10,038 nucleotides of DNA from Streptococcus oralis (GCA_905370255.1 CAJPKC010000022.1:1-10038), one strand, 5' to 3'. Shown: positions 1 through 7,738, counted from the stretch's first letter. The notes: generated by a model not told the origin, from the sequence alone. A program made the numbers and translations.

Positions 1-1098
1 GATAAAAGCAATGGTTTCTCCCGGTTTAGCAGTAAAGGAAATGTTATGTAAGACAGGGCTTTCTGTTTCCCCAGGATAGGCAAATGTCACATTATCAAAT
101 TCTAGATATCCATGAGTTTCTATTTCTTGAATTCCGTCCTCATTTGGATCAATGGAAATGGGCATGTCCATGATTTCCTTCAAACGCTCACTAGATACAG
201 CAGTACGTGGATACATGGTAAAGAGGTTTGACAAGAAAAGGAAGGACAAGAGAGCGTGGAAACTATACTCGATAAAGGCCACCAAATCCCCAATCTGCAA
301 ACTTCCCTGTTTGAGAGGATCCAAAGCAAACCAAACGATAGCTACAATCATAGCAATAATGATTTGCACAAAAAGTGGCTCCGTCAAACCAGTCAATTTG
401 AACAAACGATTCGAATTATCCGCATAGATGGCATTTTTCTCTTCGAAACGATTTTCTTGGAAGTCTTCACGAGCAAAGGCACGAATAACACGCAAACCCA
501 TCAAATTTTCACGGACATATTGGTTAATCTTGTCCAGTGTTTTCTGTTGTTTTTCAGATAAGGGGCGCGTTTTCACTGCCACATAAAGGACTACTACAGC
601 TAGAAAAGGAACGGAAAAAGCGACAATCCAGGCTAGTGAAGGACTCGTCAAGAAAATCATGAGAATACTCGACAGCATCATCATGGGAGTGATGACACCC
701 AACTTAAGCGTCTGCTCTGCAAACTGCATAAGGACAAAGGCATCACTAGTAATACGAGTCACCAATGAAGAAACACCAATTTGTTCATATTCGTGATGAG
801 AATACTCTTGTAATTTAGCATAAACATCATTTCGCATGTCCTTAACCATATTGGTGGTCAGTTTACTAGCAGCATAAGCTAGAACAACCCGCCCAAATGT
901 CCCCAAGACGATAATAACCAACATTACGATAGCCCAAAAATAGAGCTTTTCTTCATTACCTTGATTAATCCCCTGGTCAATCATGCGAGCAAGAACAGTC
1001 GGTAGCCCAAGATTGACAATCACAAAGAAAATAGCTCCGAAGAAGTCTAACACTAACCACTTGAGATAACGTTTGAGATAAGACCAAATATAAAGCAT
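1..1098 (-). CDS. ABC exporter, permease plus start of ATPase domain (partial)
   Basis: The reading frame runs open from an ATG at 1098 to the window edge, giving 366 residues of a protein of roughly 570-600. The start MLYIWSYLKRYL follows a good SD (AAAGGAGAA, 1102-1109). Residues 1 to about 310 form the six-helix transmembrane domain of a type IV (MsbA-like) exporter. A clear helix lies just after the basic N-terminus, and the segment with IRAFAREDFQENRFEE is the cytoplasmic coupling region typical of this fold. A nucleotide-binding domain begins near residue 330 (LEFDNVTFAYPG) and the frame leaves the window at KPGETIAFI, just before the expected Walker A. The family includes half-transporters of heterodimeric multidrug exporters (LmrCD, PatAB, YheIH types). 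A partner gene would lie outside the window. No convincing promoter is visible upstream, so it may depend on read-through from tpiA. Substrate unknown. Confidence 0.9.
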   Translation of the reverse strand, partial: MLYIWSYLKRYLKWLVLDFFGAIFFVIVNLGLPTVLARMIDQGINQGNEEKLYFWAIVMLVIIVLGTFGRVVLAYAASKLTTNMVKDMRNDVYAKLQEYSHHEYEQIGVSSLVTRITSDAFVLMQFAEQTLKLGVITPMMMLSSILMIFLTSPSLAWIVAFSVPFLAVVVLYVAVKTRPLSEKQQKTLDKINQYVRENLMGLRVIRAFAREDFQENRFEEKNAIYADNSNRLFKLTGLTEPLFVQIIIAMIVAIVWFALDPLKQGSLQIGDLVAFIEYSFHALLSFLFLSNLFTMYPRTAVSSERLKEIMDMPISIDPNEDGIQEIETHGYLEFDNVTFAYPGETESPVLHNISFTAKPGETIAFI

Positions 1099-1129
1099 AA
1101 TTCTCCTTTCTTTTTCATTCAAAATGCAG

Positions 1130-1157
1130 AAAAGAGCGTGCTTACGCACGCCTTTTT
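1130..1157 (-). terminator. Hairpin between tpiA and the ABC gene
   Basis: A perfect 6-bp GC-rich stem (GCGTGC at 1136-1141, GCACGC at 1146-1151) with a 4-nt loop is flanked by an A-run on the left and a T-run on the right. On the minus strand it is followed by TCTTTTC. It is the second hairpin downstream of tpiA and lies within 35 nt of the ABC start. It could be a backup terminator or a leader hairpin of the ABC mRNA. Confidence 0.6.
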
Positions 1158-1160
1158 ACT

Positions 1161-1208
1161 AAAAAGAAGACAGGCAGTCTTAACCTCGAGGGAGGGAACT
1201 GTCTGTCT
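1161..1208 (-). terminator. Rho-independent terminator of tpiA
   Basis: A 10-bp stem with one G-U position (arms 1169-1178 and 1198-1207) encloses a 19-nt loop that contains the small palindrome CCTCGAGG (1184-1191). On the minus strand the stem is followed at once by TTCTTTTT. It begins about 15 nt after the tpiA stop, as expected for the main terminator of a strongly expressed gene. Confidence 0.8.
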
Positions 1209-1222
1209 CAGATATTTGAAGC

Positions 1223-1981
1223 TTATTTTACAAAGTCAAGCAATGCCAAGAAGCTTTCTGGATCAAGTGATGCACCACCTACAAGAGCTCCGTCAACGTC
1301 TGGACAAGCCATGTATTCAGCAACGTTTTCAGGTTTCACTGAACCACCGTATTGAACACGTACTTTGTCAGCAACTTCTTGACCAAAGTCAGCAGCTACA
1401 ACGTCACGAACAACTTTACACATTTTTTGTGCGTCGTCTTGTGAAGCTGATTTACCAGTACCGATAGCCCAGATTGGTTCGTATGCGATTACTGTTGAAG
1501 CTACTTGTTCTGCAGTCAATCCAGCAAGAGCAGCTGAAACTTGAGCACCTACGAATTCTGCTGCTTTACCAGCTTCGTAAGTTTCAAGGCTTTCACCACA
1601 ACAGATGATTGGAAGCATACCGTTCGCAAAGATTGCTTTTGCTTTTTTGTTGATGTCTTCGTCTGTTTCGTGGAAGTAGTCACGACGTTCTGAGTGACCG
1701 ATAACAACGTAGTCAGTACCGATTTCTTTCAAAACTTGTGGGCTAGTTTCACCTGTGAAAGCACCTGCATTTTCAAAGTAGCAGTTTTGAGCAGCAACTT
1801 TAAGGTTTGAACCTTTAGCAGCAGCAAGAACAGTTGTCAAGTCAACTGCAGGAGCTGCGATACCTGCTTCAACAAGGTCTGATGAAGGAAGTTTTGATGC
1901 TACAGCTTCAACGAATGCTTTTGCTTCTTCTGGGTTTTTGTTCATTTTCCAGTTACCAGCGATAAATGGTTTACGTGACAT
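1223..1981 (-). CDS. tpiA: Triosephosphate isomerase
   Basis: This cytoplasmic glycolytic enzyme interconverts dihydroxyacetone phosphate and glyceraldehyde 3-phosphate; it is a TIM barrel that acts as a dimer. The protein is 252 residues, a normal family length. Visible active-site elements are GNWKMN with Lys12, the electrophile His96 in IGHSERR, the catalytic base Glu168 in [11 protein letters not shown], the mobile loop after it, and the phosphate-binding YGGSV (211-215) and GALVGGASL (231-239). The start [11 protein letters not shown] at 1981 is preferred: the SD-like AGAGG lies a few bases upstream, and an in-frame ATG at 2002 would put that SD inside the gene and add seven residues atypical of the family. 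It has its own promoter and terminator, so it is probably transcribed alone. Confidence 0.98.
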   Translation of the reverse strand: MSRKPFIAGNWKMNKNPEEAKAFVEAVASKLPSSDLVEAGIAAPAVDLTTVLAAAKGSNLKVAAQNCYFENAGAFTGETSPQVLKEIGTDYVVIGHSERRDYFHETDEDINKKAKAIFANGMLPIICCGESLETYEAGKAAEFVGAQVSAALAGLTAEQVASTVIAYEPIWAIGTGKSASQDDAQKMCKVVRDVVAADFGQEVADKVRVQYGGSVKPENVAEYMACPDVDGALVGGASLDPESFLALLDFVK

Positions 1982-2016
1982 TTCACATACCTCTTTTTTC
2001 ATTTTATTTTCTACTT

Positions 2017-2045
2017 ATTTTATCATAAATATAGGGAGCTTGCAA
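2017..2045 (-). promoter_or_regulatory. tpiA promoter
   Basis: On the minus strand, -35 TTGCAA (2040-2045), a 17-nt spacer and -10 TAAAAT (2017-2022) are preceded by TGA, giving an extended -10. The predicted start of transcription lies near 2010, about 29 nt before the tpiA ATG. This matches strong constitutive expression of a glycolytic gene. Confidence 0.8.
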
Positions 2046-2098
2046 ATCTTACTCTGTAACTAAAAGTCTTCTTTTCAAAAACTTTCCAGTTATTCTTT

Positions 2099-3466
2099 CT
2101 ATTTGGAAGCTGACTTACGCCTCGTTAATTTGACCACTGCTTCTGTTCTAGCCGTGTGTGGAAACATATCAACGGACTGGATATAATGCAGGTCATAGAC
2201 CTCCAGCAAACGGACTAAATCACGTGCCAAGGTAGACACATTACAGGATACATAAACCATCTTTTCAGGAGCGTATTTGACAATGGTATCCAAGAGCTTA
2301 TCATCTAAACCAGTACGCGGCGGGTCTACTATCAAAGCATCGGCGCGATAGCCTTCCTTGTACCAACGAGGGATAACTTCTTCTGCAGTCCCTGCTTCAT
2401 AATGAGTATTGGTATAACCCATGCGCTTAGCATTTTCTTTGGCATCCTCAATAGCTTCTGGAATAATATCCATCCCTCTCAAACTTTTGACTTTTTTTGC
2501 AAAAGCAAAACCAATGGTCCCAACACCACAATAGGCATCGATCAGATGGTCGTCCTCAGTCACGTCCAAGGCCTTAACGGCTTCACTATAGAGAATTTCT
2601 GTCTGTTCAGGATTGAGCTGGTAAAAAGCTCGAGGTGAAAGAGAAAACTCATAGTCTAATACACCCTCGCGAATACTATCCTGTCCCCAAATAATCTCAG
2701 TCTTGTCCCCATAAATCTCACTAGTTTTAGCAGTATTGGTATTGACTGCGACAGTCACTACTTCAGGATAATCCTTGACTAAATCTTTCACAAATTGAGT
2801 CAAATTCAATTGGCGATTGGTCACAATGATAATCTGGACTTCCCCAGTTTTCCGTGCTCGACGAACCATGATGGTCCGAACTCCAAGGATTTTCCGTTCA
2901 TCCGTAATCGGAATTTGATGATAGGTCAAAAGCTCAGCAATGCGATTGGCAATAGCTTGTGTCTCCTTATCTTGAACCAGACAGTCCTTTAACTCGACCA
3001 AATAATGGGAATTCTGAGCATACAAACCTGCCTTGACTTGACCTTTAAACTTTCGTGTTTGAAATTGCAGTTTAGCCCGATAATACTTAGGCTCCTGCAT
3101 GCCAATGGTTGGTCTGATTTCAAAGTTTTCGTAGCCAGCAGGAGCAAACTTTTTCAGAGCTTGATGGAGAAGGTCCGTCTTGAACTCCAGCTGCTTGTCA
3201 TAGTGCCGATGCATGATTTGACAGCCACCACACTCATTATAAATGGTGCAGTCTGGTACCACTCGAAACTTAGATTTTTTATTGACCTCAAGGAGTTTAG
3301 CCTCAACGTAGTTACGCTTAATAGAAGTCACCTGACAATAGATATCTTCACCCTTGAGGGCGCCTGGAACAAAAACAAGGGTTTTCTGGAAAAATCCGAT
3401 ACCTTCCCCGTTAATCCCCATGCGCTTGATTTTTAATGGAATTTTTTGTTTGACTTTAAGACTCAT
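2099..3466 (-). CDS. rlmCD: 23S rRNA (uracil-C5)-methyltransferase RlmCD
   Basis: This SAM-dependent RumA/TrmA-family enzyme makes 5-methyluridine in 23S rRNA. In B. subtilis and S. pneumoniae one such protein modifies both U747 and U1939, and U747 methylation affects later G748 methylation and telithromycin response. The 455 residues show an N-terminal TRAM domain (about 1-60), the 4Fe-4S cysteines C73, C79, C82 and C162, the SAM loop [10 protein letters not shown] (310-319), D381 in DPPRTG, catalytic nucleophile C408 in [12 protein letters not shown] and E442 in HTARTEAVV. The ATG at 3466 has no SD: a perfect TATAAT ends 6 nt before it, so the mRNA is probably leaderless. Homologues also begin at this point ([15 protein letters not shown]). 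Single streptococcal proteins of this type may be named RlmD in some annotations. No clear terminator separates it from tpiA. Confidence 0.95.
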   Translation of the reverse strand: MSLKVKQKIPLKIKRMGINGEGIGFFQKTLVFVPGALKGEDIYCQVTSIKRNYVEAKLLEVNKKSKFRVVPDCTIYNECGGCQIMHRHYDKQLEFKTDLLHQALKKFAPAGYENFEIRPTIGMQEPKYYRAKLQFQTRKFKGQVKAGLYAQNSHYLVELKDCLVQDKETQAIANRIAELLTYHQIPITDERKILGVRTIMVRRARKTGEVQIIIVTNRQLNLTQFVKDLVKDYPEVVTVAVNTNTAKTSEIYGDKTEIIWGQDSIREGVLDYEFSLSPRAFYQLNPEQTEILYSEAVKALDVTEDDHLIDAYCGVGTIGFAFAKKVKSLRGMDIIPEAIEDAKENAKRMGYTNTHYEAGTAEEVIPRWYKEGYRADALIVDPPRTGLDDKLLDTIVKYAPEKMVYVSCNVSTLARDLVRLLEVYDLHYIQSVDMFPHTARTEAVVKLTRRKSASK

Positions 3467-3472
3467 AAGTCT

Positions 3473-3501
3473 ATTATACCACGTAGTTTCTCAATGGTTA
3501 A
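3473..3501 (-). promoter_or_regulatory. RlmCD promoter (leaderless)
   Basis: Consensus -10 TATAAT (3473-3478) preceded by TGG makes an extended -10; a weak -35 TTAACC (3496-3501) sits 17 nt upstream. Only six bases separate the -10 from the ATG, so transcription should begin at or next to the start codon. It overlaps the divergent promoter at 3488-3515. Confidence 0.75.
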
Positions 3502-3515
3502 GAATATGTTACAAT
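3488..3515 (+). promoter_or_regulatory. Promoter of the kinase-recX operon (leaderless)
   Basis: -10 TACAAT (3510-3515) is preceded by TGT (extended -10). A weak -35 TTCTCA (3488-3493) lies 16 nt upstream. The -10 ends exactly six bases before the ATG at 3522 and no SD is present, mirroring the divergent RlmCD promoter with which it overlaps. Confidence 0.65.
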
Positions 3516-3521
3516 AAAACC

Positions 3522-4298
3522 ATGAATACAAAGATATCTCATTTTTCCCCATTGGATTTTCCTGAGCAATTACGAACTTATATAGAGGGAGCAACTCTTT
3601 CTGACAGCTCTTCTCATTCAGGCGCAAGGGTTCTCTATCTTGATTCAGGTTACTATTTGAAAATAGATCAAAAGGGAAGATTAGAGCGAGAAGCTAGCAT
3701 TGCGAGTTGGTTTGAACAAGAGGGAATAGGAACTCCAGTCATCCACTATCTATCTACAGATAAAGACTACCTCCTGACTAAAGAGGCTATTGGTCATGAT
3801 GCTCTCGCTTTTTTAGACCAACCAGAAAAAATCTGCCGAACCATGGCCGAGGCTCTTAAAAAACTTCACAGCTTTTATCCGCAAAATTTTCCATCAGAAA
3901 ATCATTTACAGGCCTATAAAGACAGAGCCTTTAAAAACTATGAAAAAGGGGAGTTCTATGCCAAGGCGCTCCTACCCCAATTCCAGATTAACAGTCGCGA
4001 AGAGGCCTTCCAACTCATCCAAGAACAAGGGCACCTTTTAAAGACAGATGCCTTTATTCACGGGGATGCCTGTCTACCGAATTTTATTCTAAAGGATGTT
4101 GACCACTTCTCTTGCTTTATTGACCTTGGTTTGGCTGATTTCAGTGACCGACATATCGATCTCTTTTGGGCAGTTTGGTCCCTCAACTATAACCTACATG
4201 ACCCTAAATACGCTGAACTATTTCTTGACTATTATGGGAGAGAACAGGTCGATATAAATAAACTTCGACTCGTTGCTGCCTTTGAAGCATTTGGATAA
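3522..4298 (+). CDS. Aminoglycoside phosphotransferase (APH)-like kinase
   Basis: A 258-residue cytoplasmic protein of the APH/choline kinase superfamily, which transfers the gamma phosphate of ATP to a small-molecule hydroxyl. Visible elements are the probable ATP lysine K47 in YYLK, an acidic residue nearby in LEREAS (E55/E57), the catalytic loop HGDACLPNF (H180, D182, N187), the metal-binding D201 in [11 protein letters not shown] and a C-terminal tail ending AFEAFG. Layout and length resemble APH(3') enzymes such as APH(3')-IIIa (about 264 residues), but the identity looks too remote to infer aminoglycoside resistance, and core streptococcal proteins of this type have no known substrate. 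The frame stays open upstream, but the ATG at 3522 is chosen because the -10 lies just before it. recX follows after 10 nt with its SD overlapping this stop, so the two are cotranscribed and probably translationally coupled. Confidence 0.85.
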   Translation: MNTKISHFSPLDFPEQLRTYIEGATLSDSSSHSGARVLYLDSGYYLKIDQKGRLEREASIASWFEQEGIGTPVIHYLSTDKDYLLTKEAIGHDALAFLDQPEKICRTMAEALKKLHSFYPQNFPSENHLQAYKDRAFKNYEKGEFYAKALLPQFQINSREEAFQLIQEQGHLLKTDAFIHGDACLPNFILKDVDHFSCFIDLGLADFSDRHIDLFWAVWSLNYNLHDPKYAELFLDYYGREQVDINKLRLVAAFEAFG

Positions 4299-4308
4299 AA
4301 GGAAAAAC

Positions 4309-5085
4309 ATGAAAATCACAAAACTTGAAAAGAAAAAAAGACTCTATCTGCTCGAACTTGATAGCGACCAAACCTGCTACATTACAGAGGATACCATTGT
4401 TCGCTTTATGTTGACCAAGGATAAGGAAATTAGTCCTCAAGAGTTTGCAGAAATTCAGACCTTTGCACAATTTTCCTACGGAAAAAATCTGGCCCTCTAC
4501 CACTTATCCTTCAAGGCCCGTACTGAAAAAGAAGTCAGAGACTATTTAGTTAAACATGAGATTGATGAGAAAATCATACCACAAGTCATCCAAGCCCTCA
4601 AGGATGACAACTGGATCAATGACCGTCAATATGCCTATGCTATCATCAATTCCAATCAGCTATCTGGTGACAAGGGAAGCTACATGCTCATACAAAAGAT
4701 TTCTCAAAAAGGAGTTGCTAAGGCTGTTATCCAAGACGTCTTACAAGAATTTGATATGACGGAAGTCGCAGAGCGTACAGCCGAAAAACTACTGAAAAAA
4801 TATCAGGGTAAATTACCTGCCCGCGCTCTACAAGATAAGATTATCCAAAGCCTAACCAATAAAGGATTCTCATACTCAGAAGCCAAAACAGCCTTTGACC
4901 AACTAGATAGCCAAGTCGAAGAAGAAACTGTTCAGGAACTAATTTTTAAAGAGTTGGATAAGCAATATCGGAAATATTCACGAAAGTATGAAGGATACGA
5001 ACTGAAACAACGTTTGACACAAGTTTTAGCAAGAAAAGGCTACGATTTTTCGGATATAGCCAGCGCTCTCAGAGAATATCTTTAA
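4309..5085 (+). CDS. recX: RecA regulatory protein RecX
   Basis: RecX binds RecA filaments and limits or modulates their recombinase activity; in streptococci this bears on repair and natural transformation. The 258-residue protein matches the long Firmicutes form (B. subtilis about 264). After a basic N-terminal segment come the three-helix RecX repeats: residues about 62-113 ([19 protein letters not shown] to the aromatic/acidic NWINDRQYA), a second around 120-160, then C-terminal units around 180-215 and 225-258 (KRLT-like [18 protein letters not shown]). The ATG at 4309 follows SD AAAGGA, which overlaps the stop of the upstream kinase gene; an in-frame ATG at 4273 would lie inside that gene and adds a non-family extension. 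No promoter of its own is visible, so expression depends on the leaderless promoter upstream. No GC-rich terminator follows, only an AT-rich palindrome at 5086-5101. Confidence 0.93.
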   Translation: MKITKLEKKKRLYLLELDSDQTCYITEDTIVRFMLTKDKEISPQEFAEIQTFAQFSYGKNLALYHLSFKARTEKEVRDYLVKHEIDEKIIPQVIQALKDDNWINDRQYAYAIINSNQLSGDKGSYMLIQKISQKGVAKAVIQDVLQEFDMTEVAERTAEKLLKKYQGKLPARALQDKIIQSLTNKGFSYSEAKTAFDQLDSQVEEETVQELIFKELDKQYRKYSRKYEGYELKQRLTQVLARKGYDFSDIASALREYL

Positions 5086-5101
5086 TTTTTTCATGAAAAA
5101 A
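5086..5101. repeat. Perfect AT-rich palindrome after recX
   Basis: The 16-nt sequence TTTTTTCATGAAAAAA follows directly on the recX stop codon. It has no GC stem, so it is a poor terminator; some read-through into the DUF402 gene is likely. Confidence 0.5.
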
Positions 5102-5123
5102 CTAAGAACTTTAAACAAAAATG

Positions 5124-5132
5124 TGATACAAT
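5124..5132 (+). promoter_or_regulatory. Extended -10 of the DUF402 gene
   Basis: TGATACAAT fits an extended -10 (TGn plus TACAAT). No good -35 is seen 16-18 nt upstream. Transcription would begin near 5139, giving a leader of about 35 nt. Confidence 0.6.
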
Positions 5133-5173
5133 AGTAAACGATAAACTTATAAATTGTAGAAAGTTGGTTAGTT

Positions 5174-5707
5174 ATGAAACTTCCAAAAGAAGGCGACTTT
5201 ATTACAATTCAAAGTTATAAGCATGATGGGAGTCTCCACCGTACTTGGAGAGACACCATGGTACTAAAAACAACAGAGAACGCTATTATCGGCGTCAACG
5301 ACCACACACTTGTTACCGAAAGTGACGGTCGTCGTTGGGTGACTCGAGAACCGGCTATTGTTTACTTTCACAAAAAATATTGGTTTAACATCATCGCCAT
5401 GATTCGTGATAATGGGATTTCCTACTACTGCAACATGGCTAGCCCTTATTATCTAGACGAAGAAGCTTTAAAATACATCGACTATGATTTAGATGTTAAA
5501 GTTTTTACAGATGGTGAGAAACGCCTCTTGGACGTCGAAGAGTATGAACGTCATAAGCGTAAGATGAATTATCCTGATGATTTAGACTATATTTTGAAAG
5601 AGCATGTTAAGATTCTTGTTGACTGGATCAACAATGAACGAGGCCCCTTCTCAGAAGCCTATGTCAACATTTGGTACAAACGCTACGTAGAACTAAAGAA
5701 TCGGTAA
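5174..5707 (+). CDS. DUF402 (UPF0374) nucleoside tri-/diphosphatase
   Basis: A 177-residue soluble protein of the DUF402/UPF0374 family (YgaC in B. subtilis). Characterised members are metal-dependent phosphatases of nucleoside tri- and diphosphates with a small beta-barrel fold. Signature stretches are [10 protein letters not shown] (56-65), [10 protein letters not shown] (84-93), the acidic [11 protein letters not shown] (101-111) and [11 protein letters not shown] (118-128); the Asp/Glu residues in the last two are the expected metal ligands. The C-terminal helix region runs to about residue 175. The SD before the ATG is weak (GAAAG-like about 10 nt upstream), but the start is fixed by the family N-terminus, [19 protein letters not shown]. 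It lies 88 nt behind recX with its own extended -10 and ends at a strong terminator. Confidence 0.9.
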   Translation: MKLPKEGDFITIQSYKHDGSLHRTWRDTMVLKTTENAIIGVNDHTLVTESDGRRWVTREPAIVYFHKKYWFNIIAMIRDNGISYYCNMASPYYLDEEALKYIDYDLDVKVFTDGEKRLLDVEEYERHKRKMNYPDDLDYILKEHVKILVDWINNERGPFSEAYVNIWYKRYVELKNR

Positions 5708-5715
5708 AGTTGTCA

Positions 5716-5749
5716 AAGGTCAGGAACAAAATCCTGACCTTGTTTTTTT
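5716..5749 (+). terminator. Rho-independent terminator after the DUF402 gene
   Basis: A perfect 10-bp stem (AAGGTCAGGA 5716-5725, TCCTGACCTT 5732-5741) with a 6-nt loop is followed by G and seven T. It lies 8 nt after the stop codon. Confidence 0.95.
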
Positions 5750-5753
5750 GGTT

Positions 5754-5790
5754 GTGTAAAATATGTTGTGTAAACACAAAAAAGGAATAA
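5754..5790 (+). repeat. Direct repeat copy A, IS-end-like
   Basis: The segment GTGTAAAATATGTTGTGTAA and the following CACAAAAAAGGAATAA recur in the same orientation at 7762-7797 with about 30 of 36 positions equal. The TGTAAA/TTTACAC motif doubled at this spacing recalls termini of IS256-family elements in lactic streptococci; that is recollection, not a search result. The following DNA up to an ATG at 5834-5836, with an SD-like GAAAGAG, would fit a truncated transposase leader, but the frame stops after ten codons (MQNSRDIQNK). Confidence 0.55.
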
Positions 5791-5930
5791 AACCGCTATA
5801 GTAGAGTTGCAACACATTACTAGAAAGAGATTTATGCAGAATTCACGTGATATACAAAACAAATAGATATACTGATATTTTTTAATTTCTTTGTTCCTTG
5901 TAAGTTAAGAACAATCTTCTATCGTTTAAT

Positions 5931-5980
5931 ACAAAAAATACGAAGATAATCGGTATAAAAAATACAAATCACCTTCGTAT
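5931..5980 (-). terminator. Probable terminator of the methyltransferase-rgg operon
   Basis: On the minus strand an 8-bp perfect stem (ATACGAAG/CTTCGTAT, arms 5973-5980 and 5938-5945) is followed by TTTTTGT. The 27-nt loop contains a second small stem (GTAT/ATAC, 5953-5965). It lies about 85 nt beyond the rgg stop. The stem is AT-rich, so efficiency may be modest. Confidence 0.55.
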
Positions 5981-6058
5981 CAAAATATTTAGTATTTTCT
6001 TTCTACATAGCATCAATCCTTTAGAAAAATCTTTGGAAAAAATGACTTAACAAAGAAA

Positions 6059-6118
6059 ATGTTATTTAAACTACTAACTGATTTAATCGTCTTTGAAAAT
6101 ATAAAGCAATATTTTTAG
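6059..6118 (+). CDS. Candidate short hydrophobic peptide converging on rgg (doubtful)
   Basis: A 19-codon ORF, MLFKLLTDLIVFENIKQYF, runs head-on into the rgg gene and overlaps its last 53 bases. Short hydrophobic peptide (SHP) pheromone genes often sit next to, or overlap convergently with, an rgg gene, and mature SHPs commonly begin at an acidic residue followed by aliphatic ones, as in DLIVF here. Against it are only a weak AAAGAAA as SD, no good promoter, few N-terminal lysines, and the ease with which a 19-codon ORF arises by chance in AT-rich DNA. It is listed as a candidate only. Confidence 0.15.
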   Translation: MLFKLLTDLIVFENIKQYF

Positions 6119-6923
6119 AGTCAATAAACTCAAAATATTTAATGACATTTTGCATTTGCTTAATTCCAGATTCTTTAGATTCTGTCAGGTATATTTTATA
6201 TCCTTCTACAAACTTGAAGGTAGATTTTTCAAAGACTTTCGTGTCATCTTTTAATAATTTTCTTAATTTCATTTCAAAGTAGTCTGCATATGATAGGTGT
6301 GAATTTTCAAGGCAACAGAACCAAAAATTTAAACAAGCTGACACAACTAAATTTCTATTCTTGCCGATTTTTTCATAATAATGTGTACGCTCTAGTATTT
6401 CTTTTCCGACCCTGTAAATATAATCTATTTCAAAAAGATGATATAAATTACCAATCAGCGTTATCTCATAGGACTCCCATCGTTCCTTCTGGAATAAATA
6501 GTCATATACTAAATTTAGATCGTCTCTACTAACTATATGATTACAATCTATCTGATTTAATAATCCCTGAACCATAATTGTATTTATTCTATAAATTTTT
6601 TCCCCACTCTTCTCAAAAAGTTTTTGTTGCTCATTTTTTATCTCCTCCAATCCTTTAGTATTCAAACTATAAAAATTTGGAGATAAATTAACCAAAAAAT
6701 TATCAAGCTCTGATCTTTTATAATCTTCTAGATAATTACAAAAATTCTCTATCGAAACATTGATATTTGATAATAATTCAAAAAACGTTGAAAGAGAAAT
6801 TTCATTTTCTCCCCTTTCAAATCTAGAAAGTTGAGATTTTGATATAGAATCAGCTGCAGCATACTCCAAGGAATATCCGTTTAATTTTCTAAAATATCGA
6901 AAAGCTTCTCCGTAATTTTTCAC
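6066..6923 (-). CDS. Rgg/GadR/MutR-family transcriptional regulator
   Basis: A 285-residue cytoplasmic DNA-binding protein, the standard Rgg length. Residues 1 to about 65 form an HTH of the Cro/XRE type (FRYFRKLNGYSLEYAA, then the recognition segment SKSQLSRFERGENEIS at 28-43). Residues about 70-285 form the helical, TPR-like Rgg C-terminal domain, which in characterised members binds short peptide pheromones; ERWESYEITLIGNLYHLF (148-165) is a typical conserved part. The start codon is GTG at 6923, chosen because AAGGGA lies 7 nt upstream and the length fits. It follows the methyltransferase stop by 12 nt and that SD overlaps the stop, so the genes are translationally coupled. No DNA-binding target can be assigned; autoregulation of this operon is an inference. 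Codons are strongly AT-rich (13 G/C in the 60 bases at 6661-6720 versus 24 of 60 at 4561-4620 in recX), a sign of transfer. Confidence 0.93.
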   Translation of the reverse strand: MKNYGEAFRYFRKLNGYSLEYAAADSISKSQLSRFERGENEISLSTFFELLSNINVSIENFCNYLEDYKRSELDNFLVNLSPNFYSLNTKGLEEIKNEQQKLFEKSGEKIYRINTIMVQGLLNQIDCNHIVSRDDLNLVYDYLFQKERWESYEITLIGNLYHLFEIDYIYRVGKEILERTHYYEKIGKNRNLVVSACLNFWFCCLENSHLSYADYFEMKLRKLLKDDTKVFEKSTFKFVEGYKIYLTESKESGIKQMQNVIKYFEFIDSKNIALYFQRRLNQLVV

Positions 6924-6935
6924 ACTTTCGTTCCC

Positions 6936-7709
6936 TTAACTTTCTTTTCGAGCGATAAACATACCATATTCTTTAGGAATGATCAACATACCATTATTAA
7001 ACTCACTTTCCAATCTTTTACGTATTATTTCCTCTTCTAGTGAACCTATTTCTGAAATTCCTTTAAACGATTGGATGTATTTAACTAGGTCATCTATTCT
7101 AGTTACCTGTAACTCATCATCATAGAGTAATGTATCGACAGAGTTAAAATACCTACTCAGGTACCTTTTACCATTTTGTAAAGTAAACGTTTTATTTTCT
7201 AAATCTTGATCAACTTCATCTTTAAATAAACTTGCCAAATAATCTACAACCCCATTTTCACCAAATGTAGCACAGTAAAAAATGCCTCCTGTTTTTAAGA
7301 CTCTATTCACCTCAGAAAGAGCTTTAGGAATATCATTCACATGATGTAGAAGCATATTAGCAATAACAATATCAAAGGTTTCATTCTCAAAAGAAATCTT
7401 TTGAATATCCATTATTTCATAGTTGACATTGTCTCTATTTCCAATCACAGATTTCGTTGTTTTTACCATATCTTTAGAAAAATCTGTAACAACCAACTGC
7501 TTCATTTTATCTATAGAATCACTATTACTTTTCCACAGTTCTCCTGTACCACATCCTAATTCTAGAACCTTTACTTCATCAGTGATTTGGTAGGTAGAAA
7601 ATATCCAATTATTAAATCCCAGTTTATTTTTTGAATACTTCTTATGCAATTCTACTCGAATATCAAGATTATCATGATTTTTATATTGTTCAATTACCTT
7701 ATCAATCAT
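6936..7709 (-). CDS. SAM-dependent methyltransferase, substrate unknown
   Basis: A 257-residue class I (Rossmann-fold) methyltransferase of the Methyltransf_11/UbiE-like type. Motif I is VLELGCGTG (48-56), the acidic end of strand 2 is D76 in VVTDFS, D101 in MDIQKISF contacts the adenine region, motif IV is FDIVIANMLLHHV (112-124) and the following strand is LKTGGIFYCATFG (138-150). The C-terminal 100 residues form a cap region with no recognised substrate signature. No membrane segment or signal peptide is present. The ATG at 7709 has a strong SD, GGAGGT, 8 nt upstream. It is the first gene of an operon with rgg. A small-molecule, peptide or RNA substrate are all possible. AT-rich codon use matches rgg but not the flanking genes. 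Confidence 0.88.
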   Translation of the reverse strand: MIDKVIEQYKNHDNLDIRVELHKKYSKNKLGFNNWIFSTYQITDEVKVLELGCGTGELWKSNSDSIDKMKQLVVTDFSKDMVKTTKSVIGNRDNVNYEIMDIQKISFENETFDIVIANMLLHHVNDIPKALSEVNRVLKTGGIFYCATFGENGVVDYLASLFKDEVDQDLENKTFTLQNGKRYLSRYFNSVDTLLYDDELQVTRIDDLVKYIQSFKGISEIGSLEEEIIRKRLESEFNNGMLIIPKEYGMFIARKES

Positions 7710-7738
7710 TCTGAATGACCTCCACTCTATAATTTGAC

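Larger units (their letters stand above)
5750..6065. other. AT-rich intergenic region, no clear gene
   Basis: This stretch separates the DUF402 terminator from the convergent 3' end of rgg. It contains repeat copy A, a possible truncated IS leader and the hairpin at 5931-5980. The remainder is AT-rich sequence with stops in all frames. Short ORFs present (10 codons at 5834 plus strand, 14 codons from 6013 minus strand) lack convincing support. Confidence 0.6.

Noticed and set aside
152..561. Plus-strand frames opposite the ABC transporter
   Set aside because: They are shadows of a well-supported minus-strand gene with continuous family features.
1053..1118. A 21-codon minus-strand ORF (MKKKGELCF...) overlapping the ABC start in another frame
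   Set aside because: No SD precedes it, while the ABC ATG has a strong one. The AAAGGAGAA it contains is that SD.
1138..1467. A long plus-strand frame opposite tpiA
   Set aside because: It is an antisense shadow of strongly conserved tpiA coding sequence and has no SD or family resemblance.
1223..2002. A tpiA start at 2002 adding MKKEVCE
   Set aside because: The SD lies inside this extension, and family members begin at MSRKPF or equivalent.
2045..2098. A weak inverted repeat downstream of RlmCD as a terminator
   Set aside because: The stem is interrupted and AT-rich and has no T-run on the minus strand.
3354..3521. An upstream extension of the kinase reading frame into the RlmCD gene
   Set aside because: It overlaps conserved antisense coding sequence, and the promoter -10 lies downstream of it, just before the ATG at 3522.
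5713..5817. A 34-codon hydrophobic minus-strand ORF beginning MCCNSTIAVLFLF
   Set aside because: It has no SD, runs through repeat copy A and back through the DUF402 terminator, and lies beyond the terminator-like hairpin after rgg. It is probably a chance reading of AT-rich repeat DNA.
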